Positions 10,166 through 19,887 of a DNA stretch of 64,000 nt are shown in pieces. Source of the DNA: an uncultured Cytophagales bacterium (GTDB lineage Bacteria > Bacteroidota > Bacteroidia > Cytophagales > Bernardetiaceae); assembly GCA_937136415.1 (NCBI GenBank), contig CAKZOK010000174.1:1-64000 (forward strand), in the 5' to 3' direction. How positions within the stretch are numbered: position 1 is the first letter of the stretch; the number at the start of each line of letters is the position of its first letter. The translations under genes and the position numbers were made by a program. A model generated the notes under the pieces. The model saw only the letters and a program-made list of their open reading frames with translations. It searched no databases and was not told where the DNA came from.

Positions 10166-10924
10166 TTATTTAGAAATAAGCATATTATCCAATGTTTCTT
10201 CAATTTCGGGGAGCGAATCAAATAATTCTTTGTAAGAATTAATGACAAAATATTTTTCTTGAAAACGGTCTTTTATGTAAGGTGTGTGCAAAATTTCATT
10301 TACATTATAAGGCACTCTTTTGGGCGTATCACTCTCCAATGAATAAACTGATTCTCCTGCTGAGGATATAATTCCCGCTCCATAAATTCTAAGATTTCCA
10401 TTATTATTTATTAATCCAAATTCTACGGTGTACCAATAAATACGAGAAATAAATTCAATAGAATCTGCATTTCCTAAGTGTTTGAGAGCCATTCTACTAA
10501 GCTCTTCTAAGAAAAGGCAAAAGTTTTTGTTTGTCAGAATAGGTACATGCGCAAAAACATCATGAAACATATCAGGCTCTTCCAAATAATCTAACTCTTC
10601 CATTTTGCGAAGCCATGTAGTTGCTGGAAATTGTTTGTTTTTGAGATAATTGAAAAATGGTTCGTTGTCTATCAGCCCTGGCACGACGACCAAACTCCAA
10701 CCTGTAATGGCTTTTAAATGTTTGTTTACTTCTTCAAAATTAGGGATACGATGTGGCTCAAATCCTATTGCTTCTCTGCCTTCAAAATAAGCATTATCGG
10801 CACGATTGGGCAATACTTTCATCAATCTTTCATATAAAATTTGCCAAACCTGATGGTTTTCTTGTGTATATTTATCGTAATATTGATGGGCGAGCTGTTC
10901 ATTTCTTCGTTCTTGTTGTGTCAT
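10166..10924 (-). CDS. phhA: Phenylalanine 4-monooxygenase
   Basis: 252-residue pterin-dependent aromatic amino acid hydroxylase that converts phenylalanine to tyrosine. The iron-binding facial triad is H121 and H126 (FHDVFAH) plus E168 (YWYTVEFG). As expected for the bacterial form, there is no N-terminal ACT regulatory domain. It is the first gene of an operon with hppD; a -7 box lies about 60 bp upstream. The position in a tyrosine-degradation operon favours phenylalanine over tryptophan as substrate. Confidence 0.93.
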   Translation of the reverse strand: MTQQERRNEQLAHQYYDKYTQENHQVWQILYERLMKVLPNRADNAYFEGREAIGFEPHRIPNFEEVNKHLKAITGWSLVVVPGLIDNEPFFNYLKNKQFPATTWLRKMEELDYLEEPDMFHDVFAHVPILTNKNFCLFLEELSRMALKHLGNADSIEFISRIYWYTVEFGLINNNGNLRIYGAGIISSAGESVYSLESDTPKRVPYNVNEILHTPYIKDRFQEKYFVINSYKELFDSLPEIEETLDNMLISK

Positions 10925-10986
10925 TGTTTTGCTAATTTGTGTGTATTGTTAATATGTCTGTTTTTGGATTATTTAATTCTTATTTT

Positions 10987-10994
10987 CAAAAATA
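10987..10994 (-). promoter_or_regulatory. -7 box of the phhA-hppD operon
   Basis: Minus-strand TATTTTTG fits TAnnTTTG and predicts a leader of about 55 nt. No clear -33 element. Confidence 0.4.
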
Positions 10995-11083
10995 CGGAAT
11001 TTTTAGATTTTTATTTTGATTGTTTGCTTCTATATTGTAATAATTTATTAAGTGGTGTTGTAAAAAGTATGATAAGTTATTTG

Positions 11084-11117
11084 GTTGTTGGTGTCGCTTC
11101 GCTAAAACACCAACAAC
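11084..11117 (+). repeat. Interspersed hairpin, copy 1
   Basis: Perfect 11-bp stem GTTGTTGGTGT/ACACCAACAAC closes the loop CGCTTCGCTAAA and is followed by GGC. The loop and stem are shared with copies at 11399, 23917 and 27022. Confidence 0.75.
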
Positions 11118-11182
11118 GGCATTGAAATTATTTTTTTAGTATCGTTTACAAATTAAAAATTATGGATTACAAATACAATACA

Positions 11183-11202
11183 CTGAATATCAATTAGTTA
11201 AA
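11183..11202 (+). repeat. TGAATATCAA motif, copy 1
   Basis: CTGAATATCAATTAGTTAAA; one of seven intergenic matches to YTGANTATCAAYANNTTAA or close variants in this window. Confidence 0.4.
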
Positions 11203-11335
11203 ATAAAAAACACTACTTTATTTAATTCCTATTTCTTACATAAATTTATTGTTTTAAATAATACAATTTATTGAAAGAAAAAAGCATTCTTCAAAAATAG
11301 AAAAATGCTTTAGAACTAATTATGAATTTAAACTA

Positions 11336-11355
11336 TTGAATATCAACAGATTAAA
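11336..11355 (+). repeat. TGAATATCAA motif, copy 2
   Basis: TTGAATATCAACAGATTAAA, 150 bp from copy 1. Confidence 0.4.
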
Positions 11356-11398
11356 GATTTAATCAAAGTTGTTTAAGAATTGATTTTTTTGCGTGTAT

Positions 11399-11430
11399 TT
11401 ATTGGTGTTGCTACGCTAAAATACCAATAA
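11399..11430 (+). repeat. Interspersed hairpin, copy 2
   Basis: Stem TTATTGGTGTT/AATACCAATAA (one G-U pair) around GCTACGCTAA. Compared with copy 1 the stem bases differ but still pair. Confidence 0.7.
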
Positions 11431-11487
11431 AGGCTCATGTAGTTTTTTATGAAGCTGCCCTGTATATACTAATCCTTTCCTATAAAA

Positions 11488-12489
11488 CTAAACTAATTCA
11501 TTTCCACATTTATAACAATAACTGGCGAGTTCTGTATGCTTTTCTGCACCACAGTTTGAGCATTGTTCGATTATACTTTCTTTTTGATTTTGAGCATTAT
11601 TTATTTTTTCGTTTTCTAAGTTTTCTTTTAGTTCTTTTTCTTCTTCAAATTCTTCTTCATCGGATTTGTGTGTTACTTGTGTTGCAATTTCTGCCGATAC
11701 AATTCCTGTTGGAACAGCAAGTACACCATAACCAAGCACCATGACAACGGCTGCAATGCCTCTTCCTAAAGCACTTTGAGGGGCAATATCTCCATATCCA
11801 ACAGTTGTAAGTGTTACGATTGCCCAGTAAATACTTTTTGGAATACTTGAAAATCCGGGATTATCTTTTCCTTCTACCAAAAACATAATAAAACCAAGTA
11901 AGACTACATTTGTGGCTACAAAAATGACAAAAACAGTAATTTTATGACGACTAGCACGCAATGCTTGACTAAGAATTTGTGCTTCTCCTGTATATTGATT
12001 CATATCCAATACTTTGAAAATACTGATAATACGAGTTACACGAAGAAGGAGGAAAAAATTACTTCCTGCAAACGTCCAAGAAAAAATAGCAGGAACAAAG
12101 GCGAGTAAATCAATAATTCCGTAAAAACTCAAAATATAACGCATCGGACGGTGCGATGTAGCTACTCTTAATATATATTCGACAGCAAAAAGAACCGTAA
12201 CCCCCATTTCGATAGCCAAAAGATAAGTGCCATATTGTTGGTCAATTTCAGATACACTTTGCATCATCACAACAACCAAACTAAGTACAATAAGAGCTAA
12301 AAGAGCTGTATCAAATACTTTTCCTTCGGTGGTATTTGATTTAAAAAAAAGACGGTCAAGACGAATACGCCATTTACTTTGAGCATATCGCCTTCCTCTC
12401 GAAAACTTTTTTAATTTTTTCTTTTTGGTTTGCTTTTCTGGTGGATTAGTTTGAATACCTTTTTTTTGTTTGAGTGTCGAAGACTCCAT
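11488..12489 (-). CDS. Voltage-gated-type potassium channel with C-terminal zinc ribbon
   Basis: 333-residue six-helix channel of the inner membrane. A basic cytoplasmic N-terminus (residues 20-50) precedes the helices. S4 carries arginines in LLLRVTRIISIFK (about 147-159), and the selectivity filter TLTTVGYGD is at 226-234, diagnostic of potassium selectivity. After S6 come an acidic coiled-coil stretch (about 275-305, rich in E and K) and four cysteines C310, C313, C325, C328 in a CxxC-x11-CxxC zinc-ribbon arrangement. The zinc ribbon is an unusual ending for this family and suggests a metal-dependent or interaction role for the tail. It is transcribed alone. Confidence 0.88.
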   Translation of the reverse strand: MESSTLKQKKGIQTNPPEKQTKKKKLKKFSRGRRYAQSKWRIRLDRLFFKSNTTEGKVFDTALLALIVLSLVVVMMQSVSEIDQQYGTYLLAIEMGVTVLFAVEYILRVATSHRPMRYILSFYGIIDLLAFVPAIFSWTFAGSNFFLLLRVTRIISIFKVLDMNQYTGEAQILSQALRASRHKITVFVIFVATNVVLLGFIMFLVEGKDNPGFSSIPKSIYWAIVTLTTVGYGDIAPQSALGRGIAAVVMVLGYGVLAVPTGIVSAEIATQVTHKSDEEEFEEEKELKENLENEKINNAQNQKESIIEQCSNCGAEKHTELASYCYKCGNELV

Positions 12490-12797
12490 AAATAGATATA
12501 TATTATTTTATAAATCACTCTAAATTTTATTTTTGGGTTATCTGATAACAAGATAACAAATAAGAATCATAGATTTATATGGATAAAGAATAATTACGAA
12601 TTAAAAAATAATATTTAATTTCGATGTTGTAAGATAGAATTGTTTGGATATTTTTTATCTAAAAGCATCTATTTTGTGAATATAAAATATTTTATTAAGA
12701 AAATTAAAAATTGGTTTCTTTTTTTATAAAAAAACTTTATAAATGAGAGTAGAATATTATTCTCACCTATAAAGTTTATTTTTGAGGCTTTTGTTTA
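12490..12797. other. 308-bp gap between channel and porP genes
   Basis: No ORF worth calling. The left part is plain AT-rich sequence upstream of the channel gene; the right part holds the porP terminator. Confidence 0.6.
12722..12777 (-). terminator. Terminator of porP/sprF
   Basis: 10-bp outer stem AAACTTTATA/TATAAAGTTT with an inner TGAGA/TCTCA stem. On the minus strand it is followed by eight T residues, 20 bp beyond the porP stop. Confidence 0.75.
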
Positions 12798-13910
12798 TTA
12801 AAACCTTTTATATTTTCCTCTTGCTTTAGGTCTTTTCTTTTTCTTTGGTTTTTTAGGGTATCTTTTCTGTAAAGGACCTGGACGAGAAGGGTGGTATTTT
12901 TTCTTACGAATAAGCCCACGTCCGTACCCTCTTTTTCCTTCATAATCTGCTGTCGGAATTTCATTAAATTTATAGCCTAACATAAGTTCGTTTGTACTTC
13001 CAAATGCTCCTACAATTTCTCCTATCGGAAAATCTCTAATATACCCAAAACTAAAACGTCCGTAATTTACTCCTGCTCCCACATTTACAGAGTAGTTGCT
13101 GCGATATGCGCCACTTACCCAAAATGTATCATCGTACATATATTGCAAGCCACCTTCGTATTGAAGAGGAATATTTGGAACTTGTCTAAGCACTGCCATC
13201 GGACGAAACTCACCAGCACCAGCGGGAATCATTCCACGGACTGAGAGCATAAAGTGATTTTGCAGGCGAATATTATCATCAGTTTCATCTTCAGGACTAA
13301 AAGCAGGGTTTAATAATTGAGGAACAGAAAGCCCTATTTCTAAATTTTTCTTGAATGTATAACTCGCACCAAAGCCAACTTCAAAACCTACATAATTTCC
13401 TGTATTGTTGAGCAAAACAGGGTCAGTTGGGTGTCGGATATACCAATCATCAAATTTGATTTGATTATAGACTATTCCTCCTGTCAATCCGAAGGATAAT
13501 TTTGAACTATTTTCATACTGTCCTAACACATGATAGCCATAAGAAACCATTGCTTTTGTACGGCTTGTATTTTTTATTTCATCTTGTTGAATAAAAAAGC
13601 CTAGCCCTGAACGATATTCATAAAAAGGCAAATCTATTGTTAGCAATACAGTTTTGGGGGCATCTTCGAAGCCAGCCCATTGCGAGCGATAAGTCAAGAA
13701 AACGGAGCTATAATCCGAACGCCCTGTCCAAGCAGGATTTTGTACGAAGGGGTGTGAAAAGTATTGGCTATAAATTGGTACTTGTTGTGCCAAAGAATAG
13801 TTTGAAAAGCTAGTTATTCCTATTATTAGTATGCCCAATAAAATAGTTAAGGCAAAATTTAATAATGAGAATAAAATAGATTTCGAAGATGTATGTAGTA
13901 TCTGTTTCAT
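12798..13910 (-). CDS. PorP/SprF-family type IX secretion membrane protein
   Basis: About 370-residue outer-membrane beta-barrel of the PorP/SprF family (signature near the N-terminus: QVPIYSQYFSHPFVQNPAWTG). The start at 13910 (MKQILHTSS) is chosen because it gives a compact signal peptide; a further ATG lies 11 codons upstream. SprF-like proteins pair with a specific large adhesin and help it cross or attach to the outer membrane. Here the gene directly follows the giant secreted protein at 13991-18814, the classic sprB-sprF arrangement. The extreme C-terminus (about 35 residues) is a strongly basic Lys/Arg/Pro tail, unusual for the family. Confidence 0.88.
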   Translation of the reverse strand: MKQILHTSSKSILFSLLNFALTILLGILIIGITSFSNYSLAQQVPIYSQYFSHPFVQNPAWTGRSDYSSVFLTYRSQWAGFEDAPKTVLLTIDLPFYEYRSGLGFFIQQDEIKNTSRTKAMVSYGYHVLGQYENSSKLSFGLTGGIVYNQIKFDDWYIRHPTDPVLLNNTGNYVGFEVGFGASYTFKKNLEIGLSVPQLLNPAFSPEDETDDNIRLQNHFMLSVRGMIPAGAGEFRPMAVLRQVPNIPLQYEGGLQYMYDDTFWVSGAYRSNYSVNVGAGVNYGRFSFGYIRDFPIGEIVGAFGSTNELMLGYKFNEIPTADYEGKRGYGRGLIRKKKYHPSRPGPLQKRYPKKPKKKKRPKARGKYKRF

Positions 13911-13990
13911 AAAATAATTATCTATTTCTATCTGAATAGCCATTTATTTTTGACTATTCAGAATTGATTTTAATTGTTTGCTGATTACTA

Positions 13991-16900
13991 TTATCGTATA
14001 ATTTCGAAAGAACCTTTCAATATGGTTTTGACCGATTGAAATTTTATGATATAAAAGTAAGTTCCTGCTGGGAGTACTCCTCCTGTTTCATTCGTTCCTT
14101 CCCAATCATTTCTGTATTCTTTTTTACGGAATACTTCTTGTCCCCAACGATTGATAATTACGAGTTCATTATCAGGATAACGTTCAATTTCATCGATATA
14201 GAGTTGGTCGTTAAGTCCATTTCCATCTGGTGTAATTACATCAACAGTTTTTACTTTTGGCGTTCCGATTACTGTAACAAAAACACTATCATAGGTAAAA
14301 CACCCATAAATATTTTCGGCTCTTACGGTGTACATTGTGCTAATGGTTGGGTTTACGGTTGGTGTTGCAGTCGAATCTCCTGTTAGTGTTGGGTCTGGTG
14401 TCCAGACATAATTAATTGCACCATTGACAAATAATTGAACATCATAACCAATATTAATTGTTGTGTCTGGAGTTATTTCTAAAATTGGCGAAGGTCGAAT
14501 TGTAATTTCTATGATATTACTACTATCAGTAAAACATTCATTTATTACCATTCTTCTAAAGAAAGTTGTTGTATCAAGAGGTGCAGGCAAATAACTTGCA
14601 TTATTTGTATTGGGAATATCTGTCCAGTTTACTCTATTTTTTGAATTTTGCCATTGATAACGGAACTGTCCAATATCATTTAATGTATCCAAAAGAACTG
14701 TTCCAGTAAGCCTTCCCAAAGTATCCAAACTACAATCTACAAAGCCTTCATCAATAATATTATTTTTGATAGTAGGATTTATTTTTAATGTAAGAACATT
14801 TGAAGTATCTGTAAAACATTCTACTCTAATGACACGGCGATATTCTGTATCAAAATCTACTCTTCTTGTAAAATAATCTTGAGTATTTCCGACAGTTCTC
14901 CAAGTGGCTAAAGAGTCATTTGCTCTTCTTGATTGCCATAAAAATCTGTATGCTGTACTATCATTTCCTCCTTTGGTTGGGAAAGTTCCTCGCAGGGTAT
15001 CGGCTGCAAAACCTTCACAGACTGTTGTTTGGAATGATGATATTTGATTATTTTCTATAAACTGAATCACTTTTACAGTCAGAACATTACTAAAACTAGG
15101 AGGGCAATCTCCCGAGCGTACACTCCTACGAACATAGGTTGTTTCATCTGGTGCGCCTGCTTGATAGGCTGTTATGGTATCTGTTTGGACAGGCACCCAC
15201 GCTACACTATCGGTAGATATTTGCCACGATATTTCTATATTTCCAGCTTCTCCAGCGATTGGGTTGGTTGCTGTAATGAGGTCTGCCGAATCTCCTTGAC
15301 AAATTGTTTGGTTTCCAAAAAGGAAATTATTTCGTGCATTAAGGATTATTGTTACATCAACAACATTACTGGTATCAGGGCGACAGCCTCCAAGTACTAT
15401 TCTTCTAAAATAATTTATACCTGAAAAAAGTGTATCTGGTATATGTCTTTGATTTTGTGTAACTGTATCATTCCTAAAAATAGTTGTATCGGTACTAAAC
15501 CACGCTATCGAATCATTTGATTGTTGATAGATGGAAGTGAAATCACCTCTATTTTCTGGGTTTGTTCCTATAATAGTAATTTTGGTAGAATCTCCTACAC
15601 AAACATTTTGAACAGGGTTAGTGAGCTGATTTACTCCAAATGGTTTTGCAACAGGAATAAACACAACATTACTGGTATCTATTTGACAGGTATCTAATAC
15701 CAAACGCCTAAAATAAGTAGTGTCAGTAAGGGCAAAATTTTCCATATCTAAAGTATCTCCTCTATCTGCCCACAAAAGACTATCAAAAGAAAATTGCCAC
15801 TGATAAGTATATGCTCCATCTCCTCTTATTGGCTCAGAGCCTGTAACTCTCCAAGCTGTATCTCCTTCACAGAGTGTTTGTCCTTCAAAACTTTCAGTAA
15901 TAATATTATTTGCTATTTCTGAAATTACATTTACAAAAACTCGGTTACTGGTGTCTATCTGACAGCCTCCCAAAACAATTCTTCTGAAATAATTTTTCCC
16001 TCCGTAAAGTGTGTCAGGTACAAAGGCATGTTCGACAGAATCTACATCAGTAAATACAAATGTAGAATCACTAAACCAAGCGATTGTATCTCTTGATTGT
16101 TGGTAATAATAACTATACTCTCCTATACTTTGAGCTTCCGTTCCTGAAATAGTAATGGTAGCCGAATCTCCATCACAAATATCTGTAAAAGGCACACTAA
16201 TTTCATTTGTTCCAAAAGACCTAATAACAGGAATCAAGACCACATTACTCGTATCTGTCCTACAACTATCCAACACCAAACGTCTAAAATAAGTAGATTC
16301 GGTCAAATCAAAGGCAGTAATATGAAGCGAATCATCTCTATCTGCCCACCTCGTACTGTCAAAAGATATTTGCCATTGATAATTATAATTTCCTGTTCCT
16401 CCTGTTGGCTGTGTTGCATCAATTAGCCAATTAAAAGTAGTATCTGTTTCACAAAAACCTGTACTATCATAAGAAATTAAATTACTAATACTATCAATAG
16501 GTTTTATCATAAATAATTTGATAACATTACTCGGATAAGTACGACAACTATCAATTACCGAGCGTCTTACCAAAAAACTATCAGGAATTTCCATAAAAAT
16601 ATCTGCAAAAAGAAGTGAATCTTTTGGAACATAATTTTGAGTGGTATCTACATCTGTCCATAAAATAGAATCTAAGGAAACTTCCCATAAATATCTAAAA
16701 CCTGTTGGTGCAATAGGAGCTGTTCCTTCAATTATTGGAATAGAATCTCCCAAACAAATCTGTGTGCGTAGCGTAGAAATAGCTGTTGTATCATTTTCTA
16801 AATCTGGTGAAATAAAAATATCTACTATATTACTTGTATCTGCAAAACAAGCACTCTGAACAACCCTACGAACATAAAAAGTATCGTTTGCAACAGGTGG

Positions 16901-18814
16901 ATTAAATCGATTTAGGGTCGAATCTACACTCAACCAATCTGCCGTGTCTAATCGTGTTGCAATTTGCCATATATATTTATACTCTCCATCGCCTCCTCTC
17001 GGAGTACCTCCTCTAATAGTATCTGGGCGAGTATTTATACAAATTGTTTGGCTTTCAAAAATAGAATCTGCCACAACAGGAGAAAGAGGAAAAAGTGTAA
17101 TTATATTGCTGGTATCTGGCGCACATGCTCCTGTTACAATTCTTCGAAACTGAACTGTATCAGTAGTTGCAATGGTATCTGTAAACTCAAAATTTTGGGT
17201 TTGAAGACTATCAATCCAAGTCATTCCAGAATCTAAAGACACTTGATATCGATAACGCAAAAGACTTGTAGCCGAAGAGTCTGAAGTTGTTCCATAGATA
17301 TTAGTCGGAACTGCTCCCAAACAAACATTTTGAATTGATGGAAAAAGTGTATTTGTAGTAATGTTAGGCAATATTACAACTCTTACTTTCAAACTTGTAT
17401 CATTGCTACAGCCTGTATTTGGCGCAGGAACAACAATTCTTCTAAAATAAGCTGTATCTACAATCGTGATTCCTGCATTATTTAGGGCATAATTTGGAAC
17501 ATTTCCATTTGAAGCATTTACCCAGTTGGTGGTATCTCCATTTAGAGTTTGTTGCCATTGATAAGAGAAAAAAGCAACTTCTCCTAGTTCAGCCTCTGAA
17601 CCTTCAATGGTAGGTAAGTTTGTGCCTTCACAAATCGTTGTATCAGGGGTAACCATTACATTATTAGAAGGACATTCAATTACATTTACTACAAACCTTT
17701 TTCTATTGAGTGTTACATTTGGTGCGCCTGTATGCGTGATTTCGGCTGTATAAATTCCTTCGTGGTCTGCAACTGTTGCATTATTGACTACCAAAACACT
17801 ATCATCAGTTTGCTCATTTATCAAATTTGCTGCACGCAGCCAACGATATGTCGTTGTTCCATTTATTTGATTTACAGAAACAGTATCCCTAAATGTTCCT
17901 CCTTGTGGAACATTAATTATTTTAAAACTTCCTATACTATCTTGAGGAGAATAAGTAAATGTATATTGAGATTTGTTGTTTGGAACAAGACTATTTAGCT
18001 TCAATCTATTATTAGAAAAATTTAATGTAATAGGTCTATTTACTGGAAATGTAGGTACATTTTCAATAAAATTAGAATCAATGTTTATTTCTTCAAGAGC
18101 CAAAAGGGTAGAAATATCTGTCAAAGAAACAGGAAAATTACCTGTAAGAGAATTGAAACTCAAATCTAACCTTTGTAATGCCAACAAATCACTTAATGTT
18201 GCAGGTATTTCGCCTGTAAAATCATTATTTCCCAAATTCAACTCTTCTAAAGTAAGCAAAGTGCCAAAACCTGTCGGAATATCGCCTGTCAATTCATTAT
18301 TAGAAAAGTCAATTTTTATTGCTTTATTTAATTTTTCTCCTCCAAACATCGAAGCAGGAATTTCATTTTTGAGTCCTCTATTATTTAGATTCAATTCCAA
18401 AACACAGCTATCTGTATCATTCAAAACAACACCATTCCATGTTGTCCAAGGGTCTGTAAGTGTCCACGGATTTGTCCAATTTGCGCCATCAGTAGCATTA
18501 TAAAGCTCCACCAATGCCAATGAATCATCTGGCAGACACATCAAACGATAAATTTCTTTTTTTGAAAAAGGATTTAAAAACGATGATGGAAAATGATTTT
18601 TAATGGCATCATTTTCTATAAATGAATTTTCTATTGTTGGTAAAATAGAAAAATTTTTGAAGGTTTTGTCTAAAAAAGGAGAGGTAAAAGCTGTGATTCC
18701 TACTATAAAAATTCCTAAAAATAAAGTTTGCCACATTATATTAATATGGAAAAATCTTTTTTTAGGTAATAAATTCTTAGTAAAAAATTGTTTTAGTATT
18801 TGTATTGAAGTCAT
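13991..18814 (-). CDS. Giant T9SS-secreted adhesin-like protein with LRRs and gliding C-terminal domain
   Basis: 1607 residues. A hydrophobic export segment is at 28-44 (an alternative start is M27). Residues 97-130 resemble the cap that precedes plant-type leucine-rich repeats, and 138-270 carry LRRs of the LxxLxLxxNxLTGxIP type. From about 380 to 1430 there are some ten to twelve repeats of about 85-110 residues, each with paired cysteines and the phrase 'YRYxWQxSxDxxxW...FRRxVxxxCxxDTSNV', probably Ig-like modules. Residues 1521-1607 are a CHU_C/gliding-type C-terminal domain (VITPDGNGLND, WGQEVF, LPAGTYFY), the type B sorting signal of type IX secretion. With the adjacent PorP/SprF protein this looks like a cell-surface adhesin or motility filament. 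Confidence 0.88.
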   Translation of the reverse strand: MTSIQILKQFFTKNLLPKKRFFHINIMWQTLFLGIFIVGITAFTSPFLDKTFKNFSILPTIENSFIENDAIKNHFPSSFLNPFSKKEIYRLMCLPDDSLALVELYNATDGANWTNPWTLTDPWTTWNGVVLNDTDSCVLELNLNNRGLKNEIPASMFGGEKLNKAIKIDFSNNELTGDIPTGFGTLLTLEELNLGNNDFTGEIPATLSDLLALQRLDLSFNSLTGNFPVSLTDISTLLALEEINIDSNFIENVPTFPVNRPITLNFSNNRLKLNSLVPNNKSQYTFTYSPQDSIGSFKIINVPQGGTFRDTVSVNQINGTTTYRWLRAANLINEQTDDSVLVVNNATVADHEGIYTAEITHTGAPNVTLNRKRFVVNVIECPSNNVMVTPDTTICEGTNLPTIEGSEAELGEVAFFSYQWQQTLNGDTTNWVNASNGNVPNYALNNAGITIVDTAYFRRIVVPAPNTGCSNDTSLKVRVVILPNITTNTLFPSIQNVCLGAVPTNIYGTTSDSSATSLLRYRYQVSLDSGMTWIDSLQTQNFEFTDTIATTDTVQFRRIVTGACAPDTSNIITLFPLSPVVADSIFESQTICINTRPDTIRGGTPRGGDGEYKYIWQIATRLDTADWLSVDSTLNRFNPPVANDTFYVRRVVQSACFADTSNIVDIFISPDLENDTTAISTLRTQICLGDSIPIIEGTAPIAPTGFRYLWEVSLDSILWTDVDTTQNYVPKDSLLFADIFMEIPDSFLVRRSVIDSCRTYPSNVIKLFMIKPIDSISNLISYDSTGFCETDTTFNWLIDATQPTGGTGNYNYQWQISFDSTRWADRDDSLHITAFDLTESTYFRRLVLDSCRTDTSNVVLIPVIRSFGTNEISVPFTDICDGDSATITISGTEAQSIGEYSYYYQQSRDTIAWFSDSTFVFTDVDSVEHAFVPDTLYGGKNYFRRIVLGGCQIDTSNRVFVNVISEIANNIITESFEGQTLCEGDTAWRVTGSEPIRGDGAYTYQWQFSFDSLLWADRGDTLDMENFALTDTTYFRRLVLDTCQIDTSNVVFIPVAKPFGVNQLTNPVQNVCVGDSTKITIIGTNPENRGDFTSIYQQSNDSIAWFSTDTTIFRNDTVTQNQRHIPDTLFSGINYFRRIVLGGCRPDTSNVVDVTIILNARNNFLFGNQTICQGDSADLITATNPIAGEAGNIEISWQISTDSVAWVPVQTDTITAYQAGAPDETTYVRRSVRSGDCPPSFSNVLTVKVIQFIENNQISSFQTTVCEGFAADTLRGTFPTKGGNDSTAYRFLWQSRRANDSLATWRTVGNTQDYFTRRVDFDTEYRRVIRVECFTDTSNVLTLKINPTIKNNIIDEGFVDCSLDTLGRLTGTVLLDTLNDIGQFRYQWQNSKNRVNWTDIPNTNNASYLPAPLDTTTFFRRMVINECFTDSSNIIEITIRPSPILEITPDTTINIGYDVQLFVNGAINYVWTPDPTLTGDSTATPTVNPTISTMYTVRAENIYGCFTYDSVFVTVIGTPKVKTVDVITPDGNGLNDQLYIDEIERYPDNELVIINRWGQEVFRKKEYRNDWEGTNETGGVLPAGTYFYIIKFQSVKTILKGSFEIIR

Positions 18815-18899
18815 AATGTATAATAAAAACGCTTTATTTAATAGTTCATTTAGAAGTAATAGAACGTTATTTTTTCATATAATTTCTAAAATTGAGAGG

Positions 18900-18907
18900 C
18901 AAAATTA
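18900..18907 (-). promoter_or_regulatory. -7 box of the giant secreted protein gene
   Basis: Minus-strand TAATTTTG about 85 bp upstream of the start; no clear -33 element. Confidence 0.4.
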
Positions 18908-19079
18908 TTTCACTCACATATAGATAACGGAAAGTATCATCACAAAATTACAGTTTTCTAATTGTAAAACAGAAAAGTAAGCCAATTTATTTAATCTTTA
19001 TTTTGATTTTGGTTAATATTTTCTGCTTATTTAATAAATCAATTCGGTTTTTAATGTTTCAAAATTATCAAAAGGTCAT

Positions 19080-19087
19080 TATTTTTG
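19080..19087 (+). promoter_or_regulatory. -7 box before the coiled-coil gene
   Basis: TATTTTTG lies inside the apparent long ORF beginning at 19003, so transcription from it favours the downstream ATG at 19177. Confidence 0.4.
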
Positions 19088-19176
19088 CAGTAAAATTAGA
19101 TACAACAAAAGTTAATAGATTCAAAATACAAACACCAAAAAAAAACAATAATCATTTCTTCAAACCTATCTCATTT

Positions 19177-19830
19177 ATGTATTCTTCTCCAGACAATAAT
19201 AAATATTCCTTTGCCACATCTATTCCAAAATCTATACTAAATAAATTTCAAAATTCTCTTCAATCAAAACTAACATCGCTTCAGTCTTTTCAATCAGAAT
19301 TAGAAAACAAAAAAGAAATTACGATAAATAAATTTGAAACTCAAAAACAACAGCTACAAGTTTTGATTGTAGAAATTGCTGGCTTTTTAGACGATTTGAT
19401 GCTCCCTTTAGTCGAAGAAAATCCATTTTATTTAGAAGATTTTATTATTTTTATGGAAAATTTTATCAAAGAGGTAGAATCTCAATTTGCTTTATTCACC
19501 ACACTTTCCGTTTCATCTTTACGTAGCCAAGTACGCACACAAATAGCTCAAACGTCGCAAAATTTTGAAACACAAGCTCTAAAAAATAATTTTGAACAAA
19601 AACAAAAACAAGCTCTTGCACAAACTGAACTTCTTTTCGAAACTCTCAATAAGCAACTTATAGATATTCGTCATCGTATAGAACAACAAAAAGATAATAT
19701 TTTGAATACTTCATCTTCTTTGTCTTTATTATCTTTGTCAGTTTCTTCGTCCGAACTAACAACTCTTTCTGATAAAACAATTTCTAATTTTGAATTAATA
19801 AAACAAGACATAAAACGTTTTTTTATGTAA
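19177..19830 (+). CDS. Hypothetical coiled-coil protein
   Basis: About 217 residues, no recognised family. The frame is open from 19003, but the ATG at 19177 (MYSSPDNN) is preferred because a -7 box falls at 19080-19087. Long helices rich in Gln, Lys and Glu occupy about residues 20-70 and 130-185 (for example KNNFEQKQKQALAQTE), consistent with coiled coils; between them lies a more hydrophobic helical stretch containing LDDLMLPLVEENPFYLEDF. There is no signal peptide or membrane helix. The beta-barrel gene follows 57 bp later on the same strand and may be cotranscribed. Confidence 0.6.
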   Translation: MYSSPDNNKYSFATSIPKSILNKFQNSLQSKLTSLQSFQSELENKKEITINKFETQKQQLQVLIVEIAGFLDDLMLPLVEENPFYLEDFIIFMENFIKEVESQFALFTTLSVSSLRSQVRTQIAQTSQNFETQALKNNFEQKQKQALAQTELLFETLNKQLIDIRHRIEQQKDNILNTSSSLSLLSLSVSSSELTTLSDKTISNFELIKQDIKRFFM

Positions 19831-19887
19831 AGATTCAAAATTTTATTTTTTAATCCTTAATTTTCATTATTCTTAACTCTTATTTTT

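Larger units (their letters stand above)
10925..11487. other. 563-bp gene-free stretch with four repeat copies
   Basis: No convincing ORF is present; an apparent 94-codon plus-strand frame crossing from phhA into this gap has no family features. It holds two copies of an interspersed hairpin (11084-11117 and 11399-11430) and two copies of a TGAATATCAA motif (11183-11202 and 11336-11355), as well as the phhA promoter. The channel gene reads out into the right side. Confidence 0.7.

Noticed and set aside
10841-11125. 94-codon plus-strand frame overlapping phhA
   Set aside because: It is antisense to phhA in part, rich in Leu/Phe/Cys from AT-rich sequence, and resembles no family.
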